Shown here one piece after another: positions 34,687-44,059 of a stretch of 64,000 nt of DNA. Position 1 is the first letter of the stretch. The number at the start of each line of letters is the position of its first letter. Position numbers and translations under genes: made by a program. Under the pieces are notes generated by a model, which worked only from the letters and a program-made list of their open reading frames with translations, made no database searches and was not told where the DNA came from. Source of the DNA: an uncultured Alphaproteobacteria bacterium. GTDB lineage: Bacteria > Pseudomonadota > Alphaproteobacteria > Caulobacterales > Aquidulcibacteraceae. The stretch is from contig CADEEA010000003.1 of NCBI GenBank assembly GCA_902826245.1, forward strand, positions 50,379-114,378, written 5' to 3'.

Positions 34687-35514
34687 ATGAAGCGGATGAA
34701 CCGAGCCACATTGGCGCTCCTCGCGCTTGTCGGCGTTGGCGCCCTGGGGCCTCAGCAGGCATACGCCCAGGATGGCGGCCCTGAGCACGAAGACGGCTGG
34801 GAATTCCAACTCGGCGCGGGCGCATTCTACTTCCCCGACTATGAGGGCTCCAAAGATTACAGGGTGCAACCGCTGCCGTGGCTGTCCGCCCGGTACACAC
34901 GCGGCGACCGCTATGTGGAGATCGACGGCCCGGGCCTGCGCGCCAACATCATCTCCGGTGGCGCGTTCGAATTCGGTCCCATTATTAGCTCCGACTTTGG
35001 CCGCAACGCCGATGACATCGAAAATGTCGCGGTGCGCGCTTTGGGCGACATCGACGGCGCTCTTATGGCCGGCGCATTCGCAAACACGGGCATAGACCTC
35101 GGCGAGGGGGCGGGGATTGATTTCAGCGTCGAAGCCCTGACCGACATCAGCGGCGTCCATGACGGCGCGACCGCCAAGTTTGAAATCGGCTATCGGCGGC
35201 CTCTCTTCAGAAATCTGATGGGGATGGTCGGCGTGTCAACGACCTGGGCCGACGAGAACTACACGCAGGCCTATTCCGGCGTGACGCCGGCCGGCGCCCT
35301 CGCCAGCGGTCTGCCCGTATTTACAGCGGAGGGCGGCATCCACGATGTCGAATTGTCAACCGGTCTAATGTACCAAGTCAATGAAGACTGGAGCATGTTC
35401 GGTATGCTGAGCTATCGCCAATTGCAGGGCAGCGCCGCCGACAGTCCCCTCGTCACCCAAGGCGGGTCGGAAAATCAAAGCGGCTTTGCCTTTGCGATTG
35501 TCCGCAGGTTCTAG
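34687..35514 (+). CDS. MipA/OmpV family outer-membrane protein
   Basis: The protein has 275 residues from ATG 34687 (MKRMNRATLAL), with GGGAGAAC before it. The signal peptide ends near QQAYAQDG. The body shows the family's opening LGAGAFYFPDYEGSKDYRVQ and alternating beta-strand pattern, ending in the aromatic FAFAIVRRF of outer-membrane barrels. Family members are porin-like proteins or scaffolds for peptidoglycan enzymes. It is followed after 11 bp by a response-regulator gene, so the pair is an operon. Confidence 0.88.
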   Translation: MKRMNRATLALLALVGVGALGPQQAYAQDGGPEHEDGWEFQLGAGAFYFPDYEGSKDYRVQPLPWLSARYTRGDRYVEIDGPGLRANIISGGAFEFGPIISSDFGRNADDIENVAVRALGDIDGALMAGAFANTGIDLGEGAGIDFSVEALTDISGVHDGATAKFEIGYRRPLFRNLMGMVGVSTTWADENYTQAYSGVTPAGALASGLPVFTAEGGIHDVELSTGLMYQVNEDWSMFGMLSYRQLQGSAADSPLVTQGGSENQSGFAFAIVRRF

Positions 35515-35525
35515 AAGGCAAGTGC

Positions 35526-36224
35526 ATGCGGGTGCTGTTCATCGAGGACAATGCCAAGCTCGGCGGCGCCACCCGAAAATCCCTGACCAACGCTGGCTTC
35601 GCCGTCGACCTCTTTGAAACACCTGAGGACGGTTGGCACGCTTGGCAAGTGGCGCCCTATGATGTGGTCATTCTCGACATCATGCTGGGGCGAGAAAGCG
35701 GACTGAACCTCCTCGCGCGCGCACGCGCCGCCGGCTTTTCCACGCCGGTACTGCTGCTTACTGCGCTGGAAAGTGTCGGCGATCGCGTACACGGGTTGGA
35801 CGCCGGCGCGGATGACTATCTCGTCAAGCCATTCGCCATCGAAGAACTCGTGGCGCGACTCAAAGCGCTTGGGCGTCGGCCGCTTCCGCTGGCCGACCCG
35901 GTGATCCGCTATGGCAATGTCATGTACGACACTGCGTCACGCGAACTAACCGTCGGCGATGGACGCGCCAGCCTGTCGCGCGGAGAAAGCATCGTCCTTG
36001 AGCGCTTTCTGCGCGCTCCAGACCGCGTCATCACCAAGGATCAATTGGGAGAAAGTCTTCACTCGCTGGAGCAGGACTACACCGACAATTCTATCCAAGT
36101 GCATGTCCACAGGGTGCGCCGCAAACTTGCCGATCTCGGCGCGAACGTATCCATCCGTGCGTTGCGCGGGCTGGGCTACATGGCGGTGATTACGTCAGGG
36201 CGTTCCGACCACGAGGACGCGTAG
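35526..36224 (+). CDS. OmpR/PhoB-family response regulator (orphan)
   Basis: The protein has 232 residues. The receiver has the acidic pair VLFIEDNAKL, phospho-acceptor Asp near 51 in DVVILDIMLGRESG, Thr in VLLLTALES and Lys near 101 in DDYLVKPFAIEELV. The winged-helix output domain ends ALRGLGYMAVI. It is close to QseB/TctD-type regulators, which normally sit directly before a TctE-type kinase. Here no kinase follows. The only kinase in the window is 30 kb away at 5416-6603, and it lacks a regulator. The 287 bp after the gene show nothing recognisable. Confidence 0.92.
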   Translation: MRVLFIEDNAKLGGATRKSLTNAGFAVDLFETPEDGWHAWQVAPYDVVILDIMLGRESGLNLLARARAAGFSTPVLLLTALESVGDRVHGLDAGADDYLVKPFAIEELVARLKALGRRPLPLADPVIRYGNVMYDTASRELTVGDGRASLSRGESIVLERFLRAPDRVITKDQLGESLHSLEQDYTDNSIQVHVHRVRRKLADLGANVSIRALRGLGYMAVITSGRSDHEDA

Positions 36225-36511
36225 CAAGCCCGAACAGCGCGCGCCCCATCCGCCGCTGCCGACGGCGTGGAATTTCGCGCCTTCAACGCCTGCATCAAAG
36301 CAGCCATCGCTGATCCCCTCGGAAATCTCCGTAGGCCCTAGCCAATCGCCTATACGCGCCCATCGCGCCAGTCTCACAGGCATGTTGCACGGCCGCCGCC
36401 TCCATGAGGTCAAGGGTCGCTCCGCTCTTCGCCCTTGACCTCGGCGTCGGCCGCGCAGGCGAGCTCCCGCCCGGCGCGATGGTCGCGTACGGGCGATTGG
36501 AGTAAATCGCC

Positions 36512-38357
36512 ATGACTGACGTCATCATGATCCCGCTCACCAAACTCGTGGAGAGCGAAGACAATGTGCGCCGTGTAAATCGTAAAGACGGCATCGTTTC
36601 GCTTGCCCAGAGCGTAAAGGCGCTTCGGCCTGATCCACTCACTCGTTGTACGCGACACCGGCAAAGGCCAGTTCGGCGTAATCGCAGGCGGGCGCCGATT
36701 GCGGGCTTTGCGTCTCCTCGCCAAGGCGGGCGACATCGAGAAGAATGCGCCGATTCCCTGCCGCGTCATGAACGATGGCGCAAGCGCTTTAGACCTATCG
36801 CTCGCGGAAAATATCGTTCGCAGCGATCTCCTGCCTTGGGAAGAGCTTTCGGTTTACGCGCGGCACATCGAGAGCGGCGAAGGGCCTGAAACCATCGCTG
36901 CGCGCTTTGGAGTTTCGCCACAACACGTGGCGCGGCGACTAAAGCTCGCCCGCGTCAGCCCTCGTTTGATCGAGGCGCTGAAGAAAGAAGAAGCGACGCT
37001 TGATCAGCTCACCGCCCTCGCCATCGTCGATGATCACGCCGCCCAAGAGAGAGCGTTCTTCGACGCACCTGAGTGGGCGCGCACGCCTGAACGTCTCAAA
37101 GCGCAACTTTGTCAGGCGCACGTTCCTGAGACCGACAAGTTGGCGCGTTTTGTAGGCTTGGATAGCTATCAAGCCGCTGGCGGCGCAATCGTCTCCGATC
37201 TCTTAGCCGAGACCGACGATGAGAGCACGCGCTATCTCGCCGACCGCGACCTTCTTGTTCGACTGGCGGAAGATAAGCTTCAGCCCCTCGCCGCCCAAGC
37301 GCGTAGCGAAGGCTGGGCTTGGGTTGAAATCGCAATCGACGGCGTGGCCTGGGCACAGTTTCCCGAGCGCGTGCGCGAACAGCCCCGCGTGCTCAGCGCC
37401 GCCGAGGAGGAAGAACGCGAACAACTCTATGCGCGTCTGGATGAAGCGACGGACGAAGCCGAGATCGAAAAGATCGAGGAGGCGATCGACGCGATTGTTG
37501 CGGCGGAATGGAACGCTAACGAAACCGCGCTCGCCGGCGCCGTCATCACTCTGAACCATTCTGGCGAGCCCAAAGTGGAACGCGGGCTCGTCAAGGCCGA
37601 TGACGTCAAGGCGCTCAAAGCATTGCGCCGCCAAAACGCCAAAGCCAACGTCAGCAATGGCATCGATGACACTGACGACGCATCAGCTCAGTCTTGCCCA
37701 CGTCTGCCCGCCAAGCTGGTCGACGAATTGATGGCGCACAAGACATTGGCGCTCCGCGCGGAACTCGCCTCTCAGCCAGAACTCGTCTTGCGCTGTGTTG
37801 TCTTTGCGCTCGCTGCGAACGCGACTTCAGACCTCGGCCCGCTATCGCCGATCCGTGTTCGCATCGACGAAACCGATGTAACCAAACTCACGATCCGCGC
37901 CGAGAGCAAGGCGGGAGCTCACTACGCTAATCTGCTCAATACGTGGCGCGAGCGGCTCCCCTCCGACACGAGCGCCTTATGGACTTACATCGCCACCGCT
38001 GAATTGAGCACACTGCTTGATCTGCTAGCAGTCCTTGCGGCGCCTGCGATTGAGCTACGCGCTGGACGCGGCGAACACATCGCCGATCTTCTCTGCGAAA
38101 CGGCTGGGCTGGATATGCGCAAGTGGTGGCAGGCAGGCGCCGATAGCTTCTTCGAGCACGTGCGCAAGGACGTGACGGTCGATGCGATCATGGAAATCAA
38201 TCCCGCCCTCGATCGCGCCAAGCTCGACAAATCGGCGAAGAAAGACCTGCTCGCCCGCATCAAGAAGACCTTCAAAGGCAAAGGCTGGCTGCCCGCGCCG
38301 TTGCGCGTCCCACTTGTACCGGCGAAAGCGCCCGCGGAATTGATCGCCGCAGAATAA
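36512..38357 (+). pseudogene. ParB/RepB-like plasmid partition protein, frameshifted
   Basis: The N-terminus reads MIPLTKLVESEDNVRRVNRK in one frame up to about 36622 (SLAQSVKA). It continues in the next frame from 36627 as GLIHSLVVRDTGKGQFGVIA, then GGRRLRALRLLAKAGD. This joins two halves of the ParB nuclease-like domain (GGRRLRAL is its hallmark). One extra base at 36623-36626 would explain the break. The remainder has the Spo0J-type helix-turn-helix IAARFGVSPQHVARRLKLA and a long C-terminal region typical of plasmid/ICE ParB proteins of about 600 residues. A short product could start at 36699. Decay or an assembly error are both possible. Confidence 0.8.
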
Positions 38358-38372
38358 GTCGGTGCATCCAAT

Positions 38373-38393
38373 GTGAAGGTCCGAGTCCTTCAC
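38373..38393 (+). terminator. Weak terminator-like hairpin
   Basis: A GTGAAGG/CCTTCAC stem (7 bp, loop of 7) lies 16 bp after the ParB-like stop, without a T tract. The remaining gap to 38651 shows no gene. Confidence 0.25.
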
Positions 38394-38651
38394 GTTGGGC
38401 GACAGCATCAATGGGCCTTGGGGCGCGAAGCACTGTCTCTACTCCTCACACCAACGCGCGCGACCATCGTCCGCAGAACCTTCCCGCTTACAATCCGCTC
38501 CATCGCATGAGGGCGTCCGCCCGCAAGGGCAAGCCTGCCGGCCGCTGACGCGGCCCTTGCAGCCGGCCTCATACCCTCATGCGCACCGCTCCTCACGCGG
38601 GAAGGCCCCGCGCCGCCAGCCGGGCGAACCGGCGCCAAGAGGAGAAGACAC

Positions 38652-39002
38652 ATGTATCGCTTCACCGCCCAAGGCCGCATCGGCCGCATCGACCAACTCA
38701 ACAAGGGTGGCCTTCGCATCTCAGTCGCGTCCGATCGCCTAGTCGATGGCCCCGACGGCCAATGGACCAAGACCGAATGGTTCTCCGTCATCTCGTTCGA
38801 CGCCGCGCTCAACACCCGAATGCAGATCGAGCTTGAAGTCGGCCAATCGGTCAAGTTCGAAGGCCGCATCGAGCCGCGCAAGCGTCCGGTCGGCGACATC
38901 AAGATCTACGACAACAATTTCGTCGTCTTGAAATTCGAACGCCTCTCGAAGCCGAAAGCGACGGCTAGACCCAAGAGCGAGCCCGCCGAGGTCGCGGCCT
39001 GA
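38652..39002 (+). CDS. SSB-like OB-fold protein of the conjugative element
   Basis: The protein has 116 residues, opening MYRFTAQGRIGRIDQLNKGG, then WTKTEWFSVISFDAALNTRM and GQSVKFEGRIEPRKRPVGD. This strand pattern is that of single-strand DNA-binding OB folds; the W-x-x-V-x-F motif follows SSB. It is shorter than chromosomal SSB and lacks the acidic C-terminal tip. It lies between the ParB-like and ArdC genes, a combination common on alphaproteobacterial plasmids and ICEs. A role in protecting transferred single strands is inferred. Confidence 0.7.
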   Translation: MYRFTAQGRIGRIDQLNKGGLRISVASDRLVDGPDGQWTKTEWFSVISFDAALNTRMQIELEVGQSVKFEGRIEPRKRPVGDIKIYDNNFVVLKFERLSKPKATARPKSEPAEVAA

Positions 39003-39102
39003 CCTCCGCGCCGCTCCGAGGCGCCGGCCTCGGGGCGGCGCTTCTCCTTTTCACAATCAACACCGAAAGCGCGCGCCTGTGCGCTCGCGTGGAGTGACGC
39101 TC

Positions 39103-40038
39103 ATGACAACCCAAGCAACCATCCCTGCCCCGCGCCGCGGCGTTCAAGACGCGGCCGCTCATGTCACCGCCGAACTTGCGCGCTGCCTTGAACGTGGCGT
39201 GCTTCCATGGCGGGCGCCATGGGACGCGTCCCTTGCCCACGCCATGACGCCAGGCTTGCCGCTCCGCGCCAATGGCGAACCCTACAAAGGCGCCAACGTC
39301 TTCCTGCTGTGGACCGCGCAGCTCGCGCGCGGCTACGGAAAACGCACCTGGCTCACTTATCGCAACGCCGAAACGCTCGGCGCACATGTACGCAGAGGCG
39401 AAAAAGCCACGCCTGTCATCTATTATGGTCAGGCAAAGCCGCGCGCCGATGCGGAAACAAAGACTGACGACGACATGAAGGCCTATCGGTTCCTGAAACT
39501 CTTTTCAGTTTTCAACGCAGAGCAATGCGAAAATCTGCCATCGGATTTCGGCGTCGAGCTAACACCTGCGCCGGTCGATCCGCCCGAGATCGTTCGTTGG
39601 CTTGAGCGTGCTGGCGCACACATCCGCATCGGCGGCGCCACCGCCCATTACGCGCCCTCTACCGACACCATCCATCTACCGCCGATCGCGGCGTTTCGAT
39701 CAGAAGCGCATGCGGCCGCCACAGCCGCGCACGAAGGCATCCATTGGGTCGGCGCGGAGAGCCGCCTCGACACGCTCAAAGGCTATTTCACCGACAAGGT
39801 GTTGCGCGCCAAGGAAGAGCTCCGGGCTGAATGTGGCGCGGCCATCATCGGCGCCATGACCGGGCTCGCGCCAGACCATCTCGAAGATCACGCAGCCTAC
39901 GTCTCAAGCTGGCTCTCCATTTTAAAATCAGAGCCGCGCGCCTTCCTCTCCGCCGCCGCGAAGGCGCAAGCGGCAGTCGACTGGCTCGTGAACCGCGCAG
40001 GCCATCCCGCCGAAATTGCGAAAACACAAGCCGATTGA
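39103..40038 (+). CDS. ardC: ArdC-family antirestriction protein
   Basis: The protein has 311 residues from ATG 39103 (MTTQATIPAP), with GGAGTGA before it. The N-terminal ssDNA-binding domain (formerly DUF1738) shows VLPWRAPWD, GEPYKGANVFLLW and RNAETLGAHVRRGEKATPVI. The C-terminal zincin-type domain carries H-E-x-x-H as TAAHEGIHWVGAESRLD, with a downstream Glu in ELRAECGAAIIGA. ArdC proteins protect incoming plasmid DNA from host restriction. It belongs to the decayed conjugative block 36.5-42.5 kb. Confidence 0.88.
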   Translation: MTTQATIPAPRRGVQDAAAHVTAELARCLERGVLPWRAPWDASLAHAMTPGLPLRANGEPYKGANVFLLWTAQLARGYGKRTWLTYRNAETLGAHVRRGEKATPVIYYGQAKPRADAETKTDDDMKAYRFLKLFSVFNAEQCENLPSDFGVELTPAPVDPPEIVRWLERAGAHIRIGGATAHYAPSTDTIHLPPIAAFRSEAHAAATAAHEGIHWVGAESRLDTLKGYFTDKVLRAKEELRAECGAAIIGAMTGLAPDHLEDHAAYVSSWLSILKSEPRAFLSAAAKAQAAVDWLVNRAGHPAEIAKTQAD

Positions 40039-40077
40039 GGCATGCCATGTATGTTGTGTCTCGCCGGATGTCGCCGA

Positions 40078-40435
40078 TCACGCCTTGTAAGCGACCCACC
40101 CCCTGAACGTGAAGGCGGCGTAGAACAAGGCGACGTCAACAAATCCGGCTTCCCGCAACAGCTTTTCGTCCTGCTCAGGGGAAAGAACCGGCAAACGTTC
40201 ACCCATGGCCGCGGCCGATTCCGGTGTCATGGTCGCCATCCCCGACGCTGCCGCGAAGGCGGAAAATCGGGCGAGCCACTTCGCCTTCTCTCCATCCTGC
40301 TGCGGAAAGCTGTGGTGCGCGACAACGAATGGCGCCCTGGGCTTCAGCCGCTGATGAACCTCCGCCAACGTTCGACGGCGTTCGTCTTCTGGAAGAAAGT
40401 GGAGGGTCAGTAGGCAGGTCGCCGCATCGAGACTG
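40078..40435 (-). pseudogene. Truncated second copy of the methyltransferase
   Basis: The frame downstream of about 40435 reads DAATCLLTLHFLPEDERRR, then RLKPRAPFVVAHHSFPQQ and ALFYAAFTFRGWVAYKA. It is collinear with the last 125 residues of the methyltransferase at 33733-34416 (GATCLLTLHFMPEQERRR, FTFRGWVGHRA). The SAM-binding N-terminal half is missing and is replaced by sequence running into the TraF-like gene. The DNA has drifted, so the copy is old. It has the same orientation as the intact gene 6 kb away. Confidence 0.75.
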
Positions 40436-40454
40436 CGCCTGCCTTCAAGTCTCG

Positions 40455-40488
40455 CCGTGCCGTGACCCGTGGACGGGTCATGGCACGG
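40455..40488. repeat. Long hairpin at the broken-methyltransferase/TraF junction
   Basis: A 16-bp stem with one mismatch and a 2-base loop (arms 40455-40470 and 40473-40488, core GACCCGT-GG-ACGGGTC). It sits between the truncated methyltransferase and the TraF-like gene. The same core arms recur before the relaxase at 41259-41282. Confidence 0.6.
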
Positions 40489-40507
40489 CGACTGCATCCA
40501 GCGAAGC

Positions 40508-40996
40508 ATGAAAAGTTTCTGGCTCGCCTTGCCTCTCGCTAGTGGCGCATGCGCCGCCGCGATCGCGATGCACGCAGAGCCCGTCCTTATCTATAATCCG
40601 TCCAACAGCGTGCCTTCAGGCTTCTATCTCCGCGCCAACCATGAGCCAGAGCATGGCGACTTCGTCACTGTGGCGGCCGCCGAAGTCGCGCCCGCGTACG
40701 CGGGCCTTCGCGACTACGCCGACCCCACCGACAGATTCCTGAAACGCATCGCCGCTGTCGCGGGGCAACACGTCTGCGCGGAAGCAAGCACCATAACGAT
40801 CGATGGCGCGACAACCATTGCGCGCGCCCAACACGACAACGAGGGCAGACTACTGCCAAGCTGGGATGGCTGTCACACGCTCGCGGCCGGCGAGGTGTTT
40901 CTACTCGGCGATTCAGAAGACTCATTTGACGGTCGCTATTGGGGACCGATTTCGATGGATTTGATCGCTGGGGTTTGGAGACCCTTATCGGACTGA
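40508..40996 (+). CDS. S26-family signal peptidase, TraF-like conjugative protein
   Basis: The protein has 162 residues from ATG 40508. An N-terminal membrane segment (FWLALPLASGACAAAIAMHA) is followed by the Ser-box YNPSNSVPSGFYLR, the Lys-box DRFLKRIAAVAGQHVC and the C-box FLLGDSEDSFDGRYWGPI of S26 peptidases. The periplasmic TraF type processes pilin precursors of conjugative systems. It is normally followed by further tra genes, but here only a relaxase follows after 340 bp. Confidence 0.85.
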   Translation: MKSFWLALPLASGACAAAIAMHAEPVLIYNPSNSVPSGFYLRANHEPEHGDFVTVAAAEVAPAYAGLRDYADPTDRFLKRIAAVAGQHVCAEASTITIDGATTIARAQHDNEGRLLPSWDGCHTLAAGEVFLLGDSEDSFDGRYWGPISMDLIAGVWRPLSD

Positions 40997-41258
40997 ACAT
41001 CCAGCCCGGCGCTGTCTCCTCGCTTGGGGGTGCGTTCTGCTATGTTGCGCCGATGAGCGCAGCCCAGCCACCATCGCCCCCCATCGGGACGGCGTTTGAG
41101 TTTGCCGAAGTTCTCGCTCCCCTCAGAAACGTATCGAGGCGCCTGATTTGATCGCTTATGTTACGAAGAAGGCATGGCGGGTCATCAAAAGGTCGGAGTG
41201 CAAGTTAAAGGCGTGACCTGCAGTCACGCAAAACGCTTGCAGCGCAAGGGATTTCCAC

Positions 41259-41282
41259 GACCCGTGGCGCACTTCACGGGTC
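41259..41282. repeat. Inverted repeat upstream of the relaxase gene, possible oriT or operator
   Basis: GACCCGTG at 41259-41266 and CACGGGTC at 41275-41282 form an 8-bp inverted repeat. The core arms equal those of the hairpin at 40455-40488. It lies 56 bp before the relaxase start, within a 340-bp gap (40997-41337) that holds no gene. Relaxases commonly nick beside inverted repeats close to their own genes, so oriT is possible. No nic consensus is recognised. Confidence 0.4.
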
Positions 41283-41337
41283 ATGCACGACCTGTCGATC
41301 AAATCTCAAGCACTTCGCCCAATGCAAGCACCGCATC

Positions 41338-42534
41338 ATGAGCAACACAAGCTTCGATCGCTTGTTGCGCGGGTCAGTTCTCGCCTTGCCGGGCACACGC
41401 GAAGACAGCATCAGCGCTGATCGCTCGATCCGCATGACACGCGCAGATCGCGACCGACTCGAAGGAAAGATCAAGGGCGGAGGGCCGCCGGCGAGCGGCG
41501 GCGGCAAGCGCCCCGCCCTATCGGCCAAGATGGACAAGCGCACGCCGATGAAGCGTTTCGGCATGAGCGCCGAGAAGAGCGGCGCGCACGCGGCGATGGC
41601 GTTTGACAGCCGCCAGCGCGCCATCGTGAAGGTGCATTACTTCAACCATGCAGGCGGCGGTGGCGCGGCGCTGAAGGCGCATGCGCGCTATGTCGCCCGT
41701 GATGCCGCGACCCGTGATGACCCGTCGGCAACTCATCTGCCCGAGGAGGAGAAGACCGAGGCGCGCGACGCGAAGGCCCGCGCGCATGCACAATACCTAT
41801 CGCGGGGTGGGCAAGCGGACCGCACGGTGTTTTATGACGCGCACGGCGAAGGCGTGGACGGCGCAGCGCGTGCAGAGGCTTGGGCGAGGTCAGACAAACG
41901 CCATTTCCGGATCATCCTGAGCGCCGAGGACGCCGGCCGGCTGCATGACTTGCCCGCGTATACGCGCCAGGTGATGGCGCGCACCGAGGCCGCGCTCGGG
42001 ACGAAGCTGCAATGGATCGCGGCCGACCATCACGACACGGCCAACCCACACACCCATCTCATCATTCGCGGCCGGCGCGGCAACGGCCAGGATCTGGTCA
42101 TCCCCAAGGATTTCATCAAATACGGTTTCAGCGGAATTGCTCGCGACGTGGCGACGGAATGGCTGGGGCCACGCTCCCCTGCCGACGAGCGCCGCGCGCT
42201 CGATCGCGAAGTAATCCGGCATGCGCCCACGCGCCTGGATCGCATGATCGCGCAGCAGCTTCCGGAGGATCGCACGATCCGTATTGCGGCGCTGGAGGCG
42301 GCAAATGGCGACCTGTCCACGACCCGCGCCTTGAAGGAACGCGCGCGCGAGCTGCAGCGTATGGAGCTCGCGGTTGAGGTGAAGCGGAATGTCTTGGCGT
42401 TCCGGGCGGACTGGCGCGAAGCGCTCAACGCGATGGAGCTGCACCTCGATATTCGCAAACGCCTCACGCTGGAGCAATCGAAGGTCCGGCAGCGGACGTT
42501 GAACAATCTAACCCGAGGCCTACTTGGCCGCTGA
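41338..42534 (+). CDS. VirD2-like relaxase/mobilization nuclease, short form
   Basis: The protein has 398 residues. After a basic N-terminal region comes the relaxase core: KAHARYVARDAAT, then the metal-binding His cluster AADHHDTANPHTHLIIRGRR and DLVIPKDFIKYGFSGIARDV. Related proteins with a C-terminal DUF3363 domain have about 600 residues or more. This one stops soon after the nuclease part, within a Leu-rich stretch (MELHLDIRKRLTLEQSKVRQ). The protein is probably C-terminally truncated, as the block ends 280 bp further on at the tRNA gene. Confidence 0.85.
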   Translation: MSNTSFDRLLRGSVLALPGTREDSISADRSIRMTRADRDRLEGKIKGGGPPASGGGKRPALSAKMDKRTPMKRFGMSAEKSGAHAAMAFDSRQRAIVKVHYFNHAGGGGAALKAHARYVARDAATRDDPSATHLPEEEKTEARDAKARAHAQYLSRGGQADRTVFYDAHGEGVDGAARAEAWARSDKRHFRIILSAEDAGRLHDLPAYTRQVMARTEAALGTKLQWIAADHHDTANPHTHLIIRGRRGNGQDLVIPKDFIKYGFSGIARDVATEWLGPRSPADERRALDREVIRHAPTRLDRMIAQQLPEDRTIRIAALEAANGDLSTTRALKERARELQRMELAVEVKRNVLAFRADWREALNAMELHLDIRKRLTLEQSKVRQRTLNNLTRGLLGR

Positions 42535-42816
42535 ACCGCTGCGGCGTGTCGGCCGACATCGTCGCGCTTGTGCCCTTGGCAGAAACTCGCACCGCGCACC
42601 TAGCAACATACCAGCAAGATGCTCTCGGCTAACCGAACGCGCGGCAGCGCACATTAGCGACTTCGCCGTGCGATGCCGCGCGCATCCGGACGTTTCCGGA
42701 TGTCGCACACCACTACATCTAGATCAGTCGGTGGTAGCCCGGTGGTAGCCCAGACGTCGTGAAACGTCCGGGCTACTTGGGGCATTCTATTTTTCACTGT
42801 AAGAACAGTGCTAAAC

Positions 42817-42893
<77 letters not shown>

Positions 42894-43073
42894 GGATTAG
42901 GGCGGCTTTTAGCTGAGCTGGCGCGCGAAGGCGAGCCCGCAAAAACAAAGCCCTTGGGGCGCTCGGGCGGACGCCTCCGTGCGGCGCCCGCGCCCCAGCG
43001 CCCCCCCGTGCGCCCGCCGGAAGGGCTTCGCTTTCGCGATTTTCTTCCAGGCGAATGGGGCGCCTAGCCCGGC

Positions 43074-43604
43074 TCAGCCCGCCGGCGTCGGGCGAACGAT
43101 GCGGCCTTGCAGATTGGCCTGGACTTCGCGGGCGTCGAAGGCGTTGGCGTCACTGGCGGGTTTCGGGCCGCTGAACATGGCGATCTCGGCCACCGCCTCG
43201 TAGCGGGTGACTTCGCGGTAAGACGAGGGCTCATTCCAGAACGGATCGTACCAGGGGCGCCAGCCGCGCCGGGGTGAGAAATACCAATAATCGAAGGCGA
43301 AGCGGGGCTGGTATGGCCCTGTCCCTTGCAGCCGCGAATGCTCCTCGGTGTCGCGGTTGGCGACGATGAAATAATCCCGCCCGCCCTGCAGCGTCAGTTC
43401 TGCAGCGCGGTAGAGCAGATAGGTCTCCACGGTTTCGCGGTCGGTCAGCGTGTTGCCGCGGAAAGTGATGCGAACGCGGTTGGATTCGATCTGCTGTTCG
43501 GAGAACCCGTACCTGTCCGTGGCGGCGGGCTGGTAGGGCGTTGCATTTGTCGCGCATGCGGCCAAAGCCGCCGCCGCCAGCCCAGCCAGGATGAGCTTTC
43601 GCAT
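43074..43604 (-). CDS. CC0125/CC1285-family lipoprotein
   Basis: The protein has 176 residues with GGAGG 8 bp before the ATG. The signal peptide ends in the lipobox LAAAALAAC. The body contains TDRYGFSEQQIESNRVRITF, the hydrophobic LLYRAAELTLQGGRDYFIVA and an aromatic-rich segment near FDYWYFSPRRGW. This is the pattern of a lipoprotein family widespread in Caulobacter relatives, of unknown function and probably attached to the outer membrane. The tRNA gene lies beyond its stop; the genes upstream have unrelated roles. Confidence 0.8.
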   Translation of the reverse strand: MRKLILAGLAAAALAACATNATPYQPAATDRYGFSEQQIESNRVRITFRGNTLTDRETVETYLLYRAAELTLQGGRDYFIVANRDTEEHSRLQGTGPYQPRFAFDYWYFSPRRGWRPWYDPFWNEPSSYREVTRYEAVAEIAMFSGPKPASDANAFDAREVQANLQGRIVRPTPAG

Positions 43605-43690
43605 GATTAGCCTCCGTTAAGCATCGCCTCACGCAACATACATGGCATAGGCCGCGTTCGCGCCGCCAATCCCGATTTGGTGATCAAGCC

Positions 43691-43966
43691 TTAGTGATAA
43701 AAGAGCGCGTCGACCCTTTTCACCGGCGCGGGCGCCAGCATTTCCCCGCCGGCCAATTGCACGGAATGGATCACCGCATCGATTTCGCGCCGCCAGAAAT
43801 TCAGGAAACGGTGGATGCGCGGGTACGCGGGCGCAAGGTCGAGCGTTTGCCACACGAAGCTTTGCAGCAGCGACGGATGATCGGGGAGGTAATAGAGCAC
43901 TTCCGCGGTGGCGAGCCGCCAGCCCTTGAGCCGCAAATTGAGTTCTTCGCCGTCCTGCGCGCGCAT
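43691..43966 (-). CDS. usg: Usg family protein
   Basis: The protein has 91 residues. The sequence LRLKGWRLATAEVLYYLPDH, PSLLQSFVWQTLDLAPAYPR and IHRFLNFWRREIDAVIHSVQ matches the small Usg protein of Alphaproteobacteria, first noticed upstream of trp genes in Caulobacter. Its function is unknown. Here it is not next to trp genes. Confidence 0.88.
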   Translation of the reverse strand: MRAQDGEELNLRLKGWRLATAEVLYYLPDHPSLLQSFVWQTLDLAPAYPRIHRFLNFWRREIDAVIHSVQLAGGEMLAPAPVKRVDALFYH

Positions 43967-44059
43967 CTGAAACGCTCCGAAAGCGAGCGTGCAGGGAGAA
44001 GTGCTAATAAGTCAATACACTGATTCTGCTAGCAATTATCTGGGCCAGCTGCCAATGGC

